Positions 1 through 5,870 of a stretch of 6,367 nt of DNA are shown in pieces. Origin of the DNA: Candidatus Hydrothermota bacterium. Lineage in GTDB: Bacteria; Hydrothermota; Hydrothermia; B15-G9. Location: NCBI GenBank assembly GCA_003645975.1, contig QNDP01000086.1, positions 1-6,367 on the forward strand, given 5' to 3'. The translations under genes and the position numbers were made by a program. The notes beneath the pieces were generated by a model that saw only the letters and a list, made by a program, of their open reading frames with translations, was not told the DNA's origin and ran no database searches. Positions within the stretch are counted from its first letter, which is position 1. The number at the start of each line of letters is the position of its first letter.

Positions 1-920
1 ACAAAGAGTTTCAGAACTTCACCGTCCGTCATGCCGAGCGCTTTGAGCGTCCCGATCTCCCGCACCTTCTCATAGACCGAAATCAGCACCGTGTTGGCCG
101 TGCCGATAATGCCTATCAGGATGATGAAAAACACAAACACACCCTGCGCCTTCTGCTTAACCTGCGAAATCGCAAGGAAATCAGCGCCTTCATCTCGCCA
201 TGAAACCACTCTAACGCCTTTCAACACGCCGACCATCAAGGACTTGAACTCATCAGAGCGGCGGAAGTCCACGGTTTTGACCGCTATCTCGGTCGCCAAG
301 CTGTCGAACCCGCCCAGCTCCCGCATCTCATTTATGTCCATGAAGACAAACGAATTGTTGATAGCAGGGTCGGGCGCCGAGACGATCCCGATCTCACGCT
401 CAACCGAAACGAGGGCGCCGTTTTTGCCCCTGAAATTCACGAAAAGAAAGTCCCCGGATTTTACCCCGAACGCCTTAGCGATGTTTTTACCGATGAGGAT
501 CACATTGGAACTTAGTGGCTTATCCGCATAACGGAACAGGTCGAAAACTGTCGAATCGGCTTTCGAATCGATGCCCACGATCACAACGGGATATTGGTCT
601 AACCCATTGTCAACGAAACCCATAACCTTCAACCGTTCGGTGTAAGCGACGACGAAACGCAGGGTATCAAGCACCTGCTCGATTCGCGATGGATTCTCGA
701 TAAGGCCCTGGAGGTTGTCCGGATTAAAATCGCTGCTCGTGATTTTCAGGTCGCCGCTTGTGAGGTTGATGAAGTTCCTGACAGATTCGACCTCGAACCC
801 TTTGAGCATTCCATCTATGATGATGTAGTAACCGATTGCGGCGGCCAGGATTGCGGATGTCAGAAATGCGCGCCGACGGTGCCGCATGAGGTTCCTAAAC
901 GCAAGCCCGATGATGCTCAT
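1..920 (-). CDS. ABC transporter permease, FtsX/MacB-domain (LolC/LolE-like), partial at its C-terminal end
   Basis: The frame from ATG at 920 is open without a stop to the left edge, giving 306 visible codons; the family is usually about 400 residues, so roughly 100 C-terminal residues lie outside. The protein would be the inner-membrane subunit of an exporter, probably moving lipoproteins or other hydrophobic cargo towards the outer envelope. The N-terminus (MSIIGLAFRNLMRHRRRAFL) has the basic pre-membrane stretch of MacB/LolE permeases, followed by membrane segment 1 (about 18-39). Residues 45-255 form a soluble extracytoplasmic domain. Membrane segment 2 (about 261-282) is followed by YEKVREIGTLKALGMT, the conserved FtsX-domain cytoplasmic motif that couples to the ATPase. 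The start overlaps the ATPase stop as ATGA, and a GGGAGG lies 11 nt upstream inside the ATPase gene. Family assignment is firm; LolE versus MacB-type versus another exporter is not resolved. Confidence 0.9.
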   Translation of the reverse strand, partial: MSIIGLAFRNLMRHRRRAFLTSAILAAAIGYYIIIDGMLKGFEVESVRNFINLTSGDLKITSSDFNPDNLQGLIENPSRIEQVLDTLRFVVAYTERLKVMGFVDNGLDQYPVVIVGIDSKADSTVFDLFRYADKPLSSNVILIGKNIAKAFGVKSGDFLFVNFRGKNGALVSVEREIGIVSAPDPAINNSFVFMDINEMRELGGFDSLATEIAVKTVDFRRSDEFKSLMVGVLKGVRVVSWRDEGADFLAISQVKQKAQGVFVFFIILIGIIGTANTVLISVYEKVREIGTLKALGMTDGEVLKLF

Positions 921-1594
921 GACTCCACTATCCTCCCGTCGCGCAGTCGGATAACCTGATGGGCCATGTCCATGATCAGAGGGTCATGCGTCGAGAACAC
1001 GAAAGTAACGCCTTTTTCCTCATTGAGTTTACGCATAAGTTCCACGATTTCGGCACCAGTTTTCGAGTCGAGGTTGGCGGTGGGTTCGTCGGCGATCACA
1101 AATTCCGGCTCTTGGACCAGTGCCCGGGCTATTGCCACCCTTTGTTGTTGCCCACCGGAGAGTTCCAGTGGTTTACGGTCGTGTTCATCCGCCAACCCAA
1201 CGGCCTCGAGGATGGCCATAACCCGTTTGCGCCGTTCCGATTTCGGAAGTTTGACCTTGAGGTTGATCGCAAGTTCGACATTCTCATAGACCGTCAAAAC
1301 GGGTATCAAGTTGAAGCTCTGAAAGATAAACCCGAAGTAATTGCGGCGGAGTAGGGCGAGCTCTTTAGGCGATTTTGTGTGGATTTCGTGTCTTTCCAAA
1401 ATGACTCTGCCCGATGTGGGCAGGTCAATGCAGCCCATGATGTTGAGCAAGGTGGTTTTGCCCGAACCCGAAGGCCCGACAATGGCGATGAAATCGGACC
1501 TATGGACGGCGATGTCGATGCCCTTCAGGGCGTGCACTTCGACTCTACCCGTCCGATAAATTTTGTGAACATCCCGAAGCTCAAGCAAAGGCAT
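917..1594 (-). CDS. ABC transporter ATP-binding protein, LolD/MacB type
   Basis: This 225-residue cytoplasmic ATPase has the usual length of LolD-like subunits and should power the permease encoded directly after it. Visible motifs in order: Walker A GPSGSGKTT (40-48), Q-loop glutamine 92 in FQSFNLIP, ABC signature LSGGQQQR (145-152), Walker B with catalytic glutamate in VIADEP (166-171), D-loop NLDS (174-177) and switch histidine 203 in STHDP. The start is ATG at 1594, preceded by AGGAG at 1601-1605 with a 6-nt spacer. The stop shares bases with the permease start (ATGA, 917-920), which indicates a coupled two-gene operon. All catalytic elements are intact, so it should be active. The motifs show the LolD/MacB/FtsE superfamily; the transported substrate cannot be read from this sequence. 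Confidence 0.96.
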   Translation of the reverse strand: MPLLELRDVHKIYRTGRVEVHALKGIDIAVHRSDFIAIVGPSGSGKTTLLNIMGCIDLPTSGRVILERHEIHTKSPKELALLRRNYFGFIFQSFNLIPVLTVYENVELAINLKVKLPKSERRKRVMAILEAVGLADEHDRKPLELSGGQQQRVAIARALVQEPEFVIADEPTANLDSKTGAEIVELMRKLNEEKGVTFVFSTHDPLIMDMAHQVIRLRDGRIVES

Positions 1595-1626
1595 GATACA
1601 CTCCTAAAAGTTGAATTTGTGATGCC

Positions 1627-1655
1627 TCCATTTTTGATCGCCGATTCCCTGTCAA
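1627..1655 (-). promoter_or_regulatory. Possible promoter of the ABC transporter operon
   Basis: On the minus strand an exact TTGACA lies at 1655-1650, 55 nt upstream of the ATPase start, a reasonable place for a -35 box. The hexamer 17 nt further on (AATGGA, 1632-1627) is a poor -10 match, and neighbouring spacings are no better. It is kept only because of the perfect -35 and the position. Confidence 0.22.
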
Positions 1656-1720
1656 AAATTAGGAATTTCAATCTCAAATGTATCAGCCCGATAGAGGCTT
1701 AAGTCTAACTCATGGGAAGC

Positions 1721-1732
1721 TTTGAATTCAAA
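1721..1732. repeat. 12-bp perfect palindrome TTTGAATTCAAA, possible operator
   Basis: TTTGAATTCAAA is perfectly self-complementary and lies about 130 bp upstream of the ABC ATPase start. A 12-bp palindrome is not rare in AT-rich DNA, and symmetry does not extend beyond it. An operator role is speculative. Confidence 0.2.
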
Positions 1733-1784
1733 TTGATTTGAGCTGTTGGTAATTTTGTTTGTGATTGGAATTTTGTGTTAATTT

Positions 1785-1835
1785 TTACCCCTTGCTGAGC
1801 TTCCGGGCACTTGTCGATATTTTTGTGTAAGTCAT
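1785..1835 (-). CDS. Candidate 16-residue small ORF with very strong Shine-Dalgarno
   Basis: ATG at 1835 opens a 16-codon frame (MTYTKISTSARKLSKG) ending at TAA 1785-1787. It is preceded by AGGAGGTG (1850-1843), close to a perfect anti-SD complement, with 7 nt to the ATG. This is one of the best ribosome-binding sites in the window. It begins 1 nt after the stop of the 47-codon frame 1837-1980, so it could be a coupled second cistron, or the +1-frame tail of that frame. The peptide is not recognised and has no signal or membrane segment. It lies about 190 nt upstream of the ABC ATPase start and could be a leader peptide, but no attenuator structure was seen. It may be chance. Confidence 0.25.
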   Translation of the reverse strand: MTYTKISTSARKLSKG

Positions 1836-1836
1836 T

Positions 1837-1980
1837 TCAAAACACCTCCTCAGATTCATAAATCGAGCGAAATAACCGATAGAGTTCAGGAAGTGCATTA
1901 TTTTGCATTTCGAGTGTTATGTTTTTTATTTTAAAAGTGATTTCTCGAGCAGCCTCCCCAGCGTCCTTGACACTCAACAT
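1837..1980 (-). CDS. Candidate 47-residue small ORF, unknown function
   Basis: ATG at 1980 (with TAA two codons upstream) opens 47 codons to TGA at 1837-1839. The product is soluble and protein-like in composition: a mixed-charge N-terminal half (MLSVKDAGEAAREI) and an amphipathic C-terminal half (LPELYRLFRSIYESEEVF), with no signal peptide or membrane segment. The only upstream purine run, AAAGG, abuts the ATG, so initiation would be weak or leaderless. The same frame stays open for 43 more codons beyond the TGA, to TAG at 1705-1707, so this could also be the front of a decayed gene of about 91 codons. The 5' end overlaps the divergent rplM promoter. No family was recognised. Confidence 0.25.
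   Translation of the reverse strand: MLSVKDAGEAAREITFKIKNITLEMQNNALPELYRLFRSIYESEEVF
1843..1850 (-). promoter_or_regulatory. Strong Shine-Dalgarno AGGAGGTG within the end of the 47-codon frame
   Basis: The plus strand reads CACCTCCT, so minus-strand RNA carries AGGAGGUG, matching eight bases of the usual anti-SD. It sits 7 nt before ATG 1835 and directly before UUU UGA, the end of the preceding frame. It either initiates the 16-codon frame or could stimulate frameshifting. Confidence 0.45.
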
Positions 1981-1995
1981 CCTTTAATTTAAGAT
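1967..1995 (+). promoter_or_regulatory. Sigma70-type promoter for the rplM-rpsI-rpsB-tsf-pyrH operon
   Basis: A consensus -35 TTGACA (1967-1972) is followed after exactly 17 nt by TAAGAT (1990-1995), a 4-of-6 match to TATAAT keeping the key A at position 2 and T at position 6. Transcription would start near 2002, leaving a leader of about 26 nt before rplM. That is short for an L13-type autoregulatory leader as known from E. coli, though direct binding near the start remains possible. Confidence 0.7.
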
Positions 1996-2027
1996 AACCG
2001 CCCGATTTTGAACGAGGTGCAAAGACC

Positions 2028-2468
2028 ATGAGGACTTATCTCCCTAAGAAGGATGAAGTTAAGCGTGAATGGTGGCTTATTGACGCCGAAGGTCAAACTT
2101 TGGGCAGATTGGCTTCACGAATAGCTTTGATATTGCAGGGAAAACGGAAAAGGATTTATACGCCGCACATCGATACGGGTGATTTTGTGGTGGTGATAAA
2201 CGCTGAGAAGGTCAGGCTGACAGGGAAGAAGCTGGATCAAAAGATATACTACCGACACTCGGGCTATCCGGGGGGATTGCATGCACGCACTGCGAGACAA
2301 CTTTTGCAGACTTTTCCCGAACGGTTGATAGAGCTGGCTGTCAAGCGGATGCTCCCCAAGAACAAGCTGGGACGACGGATGTTCAAGAGATTAAAGGTTT
2401 ACAGAGGACCAGAACATCCACATAAGGCCCAAAATCCGAAACCTTTTGATATTTCAGCTTTTAATTGA
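2028..2468 (+). CDS. rplM: 50S ribosomal protein L13
   Basis: This 146-residue protein has the usual length of bacterial L13, an early-assembly protein of the large subunit that binds 23S rRNA. The N-terminal [16 protein letters not shown] (15-30) and the family signature region around [20 protein letters not shown] (103-122), followed by VYRGPEHPH (124-132), are diagnostic. The start is ATG 2028, with GAGGTG at 2014-2019 and an 8-nt spacer; a consensus promoter lies just upstream, making this the first gene of the operon. The stop TGA at 2466-2468 lies 11 nt before rpsI, the near-universal partner of rplM. The protein is highly basic, complete and shows no oddities. Confidence 0.98.
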   Translation: MRTYLPKKDEVKREWWLIDAEGQTLGRLASRIALILQGKRKRIYTPHIDTGDFVVVINAEKVRLTGKKLDQKIYYRHSGYPGGLHARTARQLLQTFPERLIELAVKRMLPKNKLGRRMFKRLKVYRGPEHPHKAQNPKPFDISAFN

Positions 2469-2469
2469 C

Positions 2470-2477
2470 GGGAGGAG
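2470..2477 (+). promoter_or_regulatory. rpsI ribosome-binding site that decides the start
   Basis: GGGAGGAG lies just after the rplM stop and 2-4 nt before ATG 2480. The alternative in-frame TTG at 2465, which overlaps the rplM stop, has no purine-rich site upstream, so ATG 2480 is preferred. Confidence 0.75.
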
Positions 2478-2479
2478 AG

Positions 2480-2875
2480 ATGGAGGAAGCAAGGTTAATT
2501 TTGGCGTCGGGAAGTCGAAAAAGGGCAATTGCGAGGGTTAGAGTTAGACCTGGGCGCGGTTGGATCTATATAAACGGAAAGCGCCCATTGGAATATTTTC
2601 GCAGGGAAGATCTGGTCATTCATGCTCTTGAACCCCTTAAGGTTACTGGTAAAGTCGGCGAAGTCGATGTGATCGCAAAAGTGGAAGGTGGCGGACTCAG
2701 CGGGCAAGCCGGTGCTGTTAGACTTGCAATTGCCAGAGCTCTTTGTAACTATGACGAATCCCTTCGTCCTATCCTTAAGGAACATGGTATGCTTACCAGA
2801 GACCCAAGAGAAAAGGAGAGAATGAAATATGGCCTTAGAAAGAGAAGAAGGGCGCATCAATACTCAAAGCGCTGA
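2480..2875 (+). CDS. rpsI: 30S ribosomal protein S9
   Basis: The protein has 131 residues from ATG 2480, typical of S9, a small-subunit head protein whose C-terminal tail reaches the P-site tRNA. Visible features are the N-terminal [15 protein letters not shown] (11-25), the signature [19 protein letters not shown] (70-88), and the conserved basic tail [16 protein letters not shown] (116-131) ending in the invariant SKR. It follows rplM by 11 nt, the classical L13-S9 pair. Its last 47 nt (2829-2875) are also read in another frame as the beginning of rpsB, an uncommon arrangement because this tail is the most constrained part of S9. A longer version from TTG 2465 would add only five residues and lacks a ribosome-binding site. 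Confidence 0.97.
   Translation: MEEARLILASGSRKRAIARVRVRPGRGWIYINGKRPLEYFRREDLVIHALEPLKVTGKVGEVDVIAKVEGGGLSGQAGAVRLAIARALCNYDESLRPILKEHGMLTRDPREKERMKYGLRKRRRAHQYSKR
2814..2818 (+). promoter_or_regulatory. rpsB ribosome-binding site inside rpsI
   Basis: AGGAG lies within the S9 coding sequence (codons for EKER) and 10 nt before ATG 2829. It supports the upstream rpsB start rather than TTG 2895, which has no comparable site, and implies that ribosomes translating rpsI feed rpsB. Confidence 0.6.
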
Positions 2876-3626
2876 ACCGCAAAAACGGCTTCAGTTGTCC
2901 ATCACGATCAAAGATTTACTTGAGGCTGGTGTCCATTTTGGACATAAGCGTCGTCGTTGGAACCCCAAAATGGCCCCGTTCATCTTCACCGAAAGACAAG
3001 GAATCCACATCATCGACCTCCGTAAGACTATGGAACAGCTTCAGAAGGCCTATAACAAAGTCGCAGAAGTGGCTGCTAACGGCGGAAAGATCCTGTTCGT
3101 GTGCACAAAAAAGCAGGGTAAGGACATCGTCGCCGAGGAGGCTAAACGTGCAGGGGCTTTTTACATGACTGAACGCTGGCTTGGAGGCACTCTCACCAAT
3201 TTCCAAACGATAAGGACGAGAATCGAGCGGATGAAGGAACTCGAAAGGATGAAGGAAGAGGGCGATTTCCAGCGACTGCCCAAAAAGGAAGCCGCTAAAC
3301 TCGAAAAGGAACTGGCCAAACTTCAGAAGATTCTGGGTGGGATCAGGGATATGGACACTTTGCCGGACTTGCTGTTCATCATAGATGTTGTCCATGAAGA
3401 GATTGCTGTGCGGGAGGCTCTACGACTTGGGATTCCGATTGTTGCGCTTGTTGACACCAATGGCGACCCCGATGTCGCAACCATCCCGATTCCGGGTAAT
3501 GACGACGCCATCCGCTCCATAAAACTTATAGCAAAGATAATCGCCGACGCCGTGATCGAAGGTAGGCAAGGAAAAGATTTTCTCGTTAGAGAATCCGAAT
3601 TTGTAGGCGAGAAGGAGGCCGCATAA
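2829..3626 (+). CDS. rpsB: 30S ribosomal protein S2
   Basis: S2 is a late-assembly protein on the back of the small subunit and helps recruit S1. The conserved body begins at [15 protein letters not shown] (25-39) and continues with [20 protein letters not shown] (44-63), [15 protein letters not shown] (114-128), the coiled-coil insertion (about 130-170, with [12 protein letters not shown]) and [20 protein letters not shown] (208-227). The start ATG 2829 gives 265 residues with a hydrophilic extension of about 22 residues before the body. Its first 16 codons overlap rpsI. The only other in-frame start is TTG 2895, which would give a body typical of S2 (about 243 residues) but has no Shine-Dalgarno. 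The gene ends 1 nt before tsf. Identity is certain; the exact N-terminus is less so. Confidence 0.95.
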   Translation: MALEREEGRINTQSAEPQKRLQLSITIKDLLEAGVHFGHKRRRWNPKMAPFIFTERQGIHIIDLRKTMEQLQKAYNKVAEVAANGGKILFVCTKKQGKDIVAEEAKRAGAFYMTERWLGGTLTNFQTIRTRIERMKELERMKEEGDFQRLPKKEAAKLEKELAKLQKILGGIRDMDTLPDLLFIIDVVHEEIAVREALRLGIPIVALVDTNGDPDVATIPIPGNDDAIRSIKLIAKIIADAVIEGRQGKDFLVRESEFVGEKEAA

Positions 3627-3627
3627 A

Positions 3628-4227
3628 ATGGCAAAAGTTTCGATGGATCTGGTAAAGGAGTTGAGGGCGCGCACAGGCGCCGGACTGCTTGACTGCAAAA
3701 AAGCACTTGAGCAAGCTGAAGGCGACATAGAGAAGGCTATTGAAATCCTCAGAAAAATGGGCATTGCCAAAGCGGAAAAGAAGATGAGTCGTGAGGCCAA
3801 AGAGGGCATCATCGAGGCTTACATCCATCCCGGTGCCAAACTCGGTGTCCTTGTCGAAGTTAATTGTGAAACCGATTTTGTGGCAAATACTCCTGAGTTC
3901 AAGCAGCTTGCACATGACCTCGCCATGCAAATAGCTGCGTCTGACCCGATGGTCGTCTCTCGGGAAGACCTGCCTCAAGAGGTCATCGAGAAGGAAAAGG
4001 AAATTTACCGTGCGCAACTCGAAGGCTCAAAGAAGCCGCCCCATGTCATCGAACGCATAATCGAGGGCAAGTTGGAAAAGTTTTATCAGGAGGTTGTTCT
4101 CCTCGAACAGCCCTTCATCAAAGATCCCTCGAAGACAGTCGGCGACCTGATCAAAGAGCATATTGCAAAATTTGGCGAAAATATCAAAGTCCGCCGCTTT
4201 GCAAGGTTCAGGATCGGTGAAGAGTAA
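3628..4227 (+). CDS. tsf: Elongation factor Ts, short form
   Basis: EF-Ts is the cytoplasmic nucleotide exchange factor that releases GDP from EF-Tu. The N-terminal UBA-like domain is clear ([20 protein letters not shown], 6-25), followed by [14 protein letters not shown] (74-87), whose TDF motif contacts EF-Tu. The C-terminal part contains [19 protein letters not shown] (148-166) and ends in [10 protein letters not shown]. At 199 residues it lacks the second core subdomain and coiled coil of the roughly 280-residue E. coli protein and resembles the short Thermus/Thermotoga type, known to act as a dimer in Thermus. The start ATG 3628 follows the rpsB stop by 1 nt, with AAGGAGG at 3612-3618. 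The rpsB-tsf pairing is nearly universal in bacteria. The end overlaps pyrH by 11 nt. Confidence 0.97.
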   Translation: MAKVSMDLVKELRARTGAGLLDCKKALEQAEGDIEKAIEILRKMGIAKAEKKMSREAKEGIIEAYIHPGAKLGVLVEVNCETDFVANTPEFKQLAHDLAMQIAASDPMVVSREDLPQEVIEKEKEIYRAQLEGSKKPPHVIERIIEGKLEKFYQEVVLLEQPFIKDPSKTVGDLIKEHIAKFGENIKVRRFARFRIGEE

Positions 4228-4930
4228 ACCCAAATATTCGAAGGTTGTCCTAAAATTTTCCGGCGAAATGCTTGGTGGGGATCAGGGTTCAGGCCTTGAT
4301 CCCTTTTCTTTTGCCTTCTTTGCCAAAGAGATAGCCTCTGCAGTCCGAAATTTCGATGTCAGGATGGCGGTGGTCATAGGCGGCGGTAACATCATTCGAG
4401 GTGCACACACAAAGCTGCCGATCGATCGCGTTACAGGGGACTATCTTGGAATGCTTGCGACCGTGATTAACGGCGTCGCCTTAAGGTCTGCACTCGAAAG
4501 CGAAGGCGTGCGTGCCCGTGTCCTCAGCGCAGTGGAAGCTCTCGGAACCGTGCCCTACACGGTTGAATCTGCTAAAGAATATTGGGATGCAGGAGATGTC
4601 TTGGTGCTTGTCGGCGGAACCGGCAGCCCGTTTTTTACAACGGATACAACCGCAGCATTGCGGGCGGCTGAACTGGAAGCCGAAGTTCTGCTCAAGGGCA
4701 CAAAAGTTGATGGTATCTACACATCCGATCCGAAAAAGTTCGCCGACGCCGAGTTCCTTCCCGAACTCAGCTACGAGGATGCACTTGTCCATAACCTCAA
4801 AGTCATGGACATGACGGCATTTGCCCTTTGCATGGAACAGAAGATTCCTATCCTCGTGTTCAACGCAAGCGTTCAAGGAAACTTGGTGAGGATCCTCGCA
4901 GGCGAAAAGGTCGGCAGCCTTGTCCATTAA
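4217..4930 (+). CDS. pyrH: Uridylate (UMP) kinase
   Basis: This enzyme phosphorylates UMP to UDP with ATP in pyrimidine nucleotide synthesis; the bacterial form is a cytoplasmic hexamer of the amino-acid-kinase fold. GTG 4217 is chosen as the start because [19 protein letters not shown] matches the family N-terminus and the 237-residue length is typical. The upstream ATG at 4163 would add 18 atypical residues that lie inside tsf. Motifs: phosphate-binding KFSGEMLGG (13-21), [10 protein letters not shown] (53-62), [15 protein letters not shown] (75-89), [15 protein letters not shown] (138-152), [15 protein letters not shown] (158-172) and [11 protein letters not shown] (194-204). It overlaps tsf by 11 nt, so coupled translation is likely; nearby purine-rich sites are AAGG at 4203 and AGGA at 4210. 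The enzyme appears intact. It is the last gene of the operon in this window. Confidence 0.97.
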   Translation: MKSKPKYSKVVLKFSGEMLGGDQGSGLDPFSFAFFAKEIASAVRNFDVRMAVVIGGGNIIRGAHTKLPIDRVTGDYLGMLATVINGVALRSALESEGVRARVLSAVEALGTVPYTVESAKEYWDAGDVLVLVGGTGSPFFTTDTTAALRAAELEAEVLLKGTKVDGIYTSDPKKFADAEFLPELSYEDALVHNLKVMDMTAFALCMEQKIPILVFNASVQGNLVRILAGEKVGSLVH

Positions 4931-5111
4931 GCCCTCCAATATCACGGAGCTCGTTTTTATAGCTTTCAGCGAAATTTTGTATGATCAAAGCGCTGTGAAA
5001 GGCAAAAACTTATCATTACAGCAAATCTGGACATAGATCTCGAAAGAGCTTCTAAAACATGGGCATAGCCACATTGACTTGAAGGGATTCTCATCGGCCT
5101 TTTTGCCCCAG
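4931..5111. other. Convergent spacer between pyrH and the FtsX-like gene
   Basis: This 181-nt spacer has no convincing gene and no classical GC-stem plus U-run terminator on either strand. The best fold is a 7-bp stem 4992-4998/5016-5022 with a 17-nt loop and no following T-run. T-runs at 4954-4958 and 5100-5104 are not preceded by a good stem. The frr gene often found after pyrH is absent. Confidence 0.7.
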
Positions 5112-5870
5112 CTAAGGTGAAGCAGCTTTTAAGTCCGTCGGAGAAGAGGATAGGTTTGATTTGATTAGTTGTGCTACAAAGGTCGATATCAATGAACCAG
5201 CAAGGAGAATTTTTGCGATCAACACGTCAATTCCTATTCCGACCGCCTTTGAAACTCCAAGGACAACGAAAAGTGCAGTTATACCGCTGCCCAAAGATGC
5301 TGCTGTTAAACTGAAACCCGATTGTTTACTGAATATTAGCGCAAAGACATGTGGGAGCGCAAAGAAAACAGCAAACGCTGCCAATATCGAAATGAAGAAA
5401 ATTGCAATTTCTATGGAGTCAATAATTTGGCTGAGTTTATCTATCCAATCGACCTTTACCGACACCTCTGCAACGCCGGAAAGGGATTGGATTTCGGATA
5501 GGACATGTTCTAACAGCTCCCTGCGCAGGAATTGGCTTTTCAAAGTTATGCGAAAACCCTCTGGCAATGGCACATGTTTGAAAAGGTCCATCACTTTGGC
5601 ATAGTTGGGATATTCTCGAACGAAATAGAGTTTGGCTTCGTCTCCGCCAAGATACTCGACCTTTTTGACTCCGGCCATCTGGCTTATCGTTCTGCCGATA
5701 AACAACTTGTCCTGCTCCGAAATACCTTCATCAAAATACACATTTATGGCGATCCGTTCCTTTGTTTTTTGAAAGTGGTCCCACGAAAGGTGCAAAATGG
5801 TTCCAATGAATCCAAGTAAGGAGAAAGATACGAAGCCTATCGAAAATGCAGCGAAAAACCTGAGTTTCAT
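5112..5870 (-). CDS. FtsX-like membrane protein with divergent C-terminal half
   Basis: This 252-residue protein has the FtsX layout. A membrane segment (about 5-29) is followed by an extracytoplasmic domain (41-145) with typical FtsX features: INVYFDEGISEQDK (42-55), the LPEGFRITLK stretch (102-111) and a GVAEVSVKVDWIDKL region (132-146). Three further hydrophobic segments follow at about 153-180, 188-210 and 212-235. FtsX works with the ATPase FtsE at the septum to activate cell-wall hydrolases. Here, however, the conserved cytoplasmic stretch usually found after segment 2 (of the REEIEIMKLVGAT kind) is replaced by FSKQSGFSLTAASLGSG, and the protein is shorter than common FtsX proteins (about 290 or more). 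No ftsE lies in the window. The start overlaps the transketolase stop (ATGA). Membership rests on the ectodomain and topology; ftsX function is uncertain. Confidence 0.8.
   Translation of the reverse strand: MKLRFFAAFSIGFVSFSLLGFIGTILHLSWDHFQKTKERIAINVYFDEGISEQDKLFIGRTISQMAGVKKVEYLGGDEAKLYFVREYPNYAKVMDLFKHVPLPEGFRITLKSQFLRRELLEHVLSEIQSLSGVAEVSVKVDWIDKLSQIIDSIEIAIFFISILAAFAVFFALPHVFALIFSKQSGFSLTAASLGSGITALFVVLGVSKAVGIGIDVLIAKILLAGSLISTFVAQLIKSNLSSSPTDLKAASP

Larger units (their letters stand above)
1595..2027. other. Divergent intergenic region between the ABC operon and rplM
   Basis: This 433-nt stretch is visibly more AT-rich than the flanking genes. It carries a sigma70-like promoter for rplM at its right end, a possible weak promoter for the ABC operon near its left end, a 12-bp palindrome (1721-1732), and two short minus-strand open frames (1837-1980, 1785-1835) described separately. 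No tRNA-like fold, riboswitch or terminator was recognised by eye. Confidence 0.8.

Noticed and set aside
91..531. 146-codon plus-strand open frame
   Set aside because: It lies wholly antisense to the ABC permease, whose frame is continuous and carries recognisable FtsX-domain motifs; it has no family features.
959..1702. Several plus-strand open frames (60-131 codons)
   Set aside because: Those over 959-1559 are antisense to the ABC ATPase, which shows every catalytic motif, and the one reaching 1702 starts inside it; shadow frames.
1771..1828. Direct repeat TTTTGTGT at 1771-1778 and 1821-1828
   Set aside because: It is an 8-bp low-complexity match in AT-rich DNA with 50-bp spacing; chance is the simplest explanation.
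1800..1839. Selenocysteine insertion at TGA 1837-1839
   Set aside because: No bacterial SECIS-like hairpin is visible directly downstream, and there is no selenoprotein family match.
2916..4017. Long minus-strand open frames under rpsB and tsf
   Set aside because: They are antisense to clearly recognised S2 and EF-Ts and show no family features; the length reflects codon bias of the real genes.
4949..4964. Hairpin with AGCT arms (4949-4952/4961-4964) after pyrH as terminator
   Set aside because: Only about four pairs flank a 9-nt loop, and the T-run is in the loop rather than after the stem.
4982..5071. Plus-strand frame reading KLIITANLDIDLERASKTWA before a stop, suggesting a gene remnant
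   Set aside because: It is short, has no start codon or ribosome-binding site and no recognised family, and the following frame quickly meets more stops.
4986..5075. Minus-strand 29-codon frame starting at an ATG in the spacer
   Set aside because: It has no Shine-Dalgarno and a cysteine/aromatic-rich composition not typical of the neighbours; no support.
5112..5135. Hairpin with AGCT arms around the FtsX-like stop as terminator
   Set aside because: The stem is only four pairs and is not followed by a U-run in the right position on either strand.
5161..5819. Plus-strand open frames of 147 and 95 codons
   Set aside because: They are antisense to the FtsX-like gene, which has a coherent membrane topology and ectodomain.
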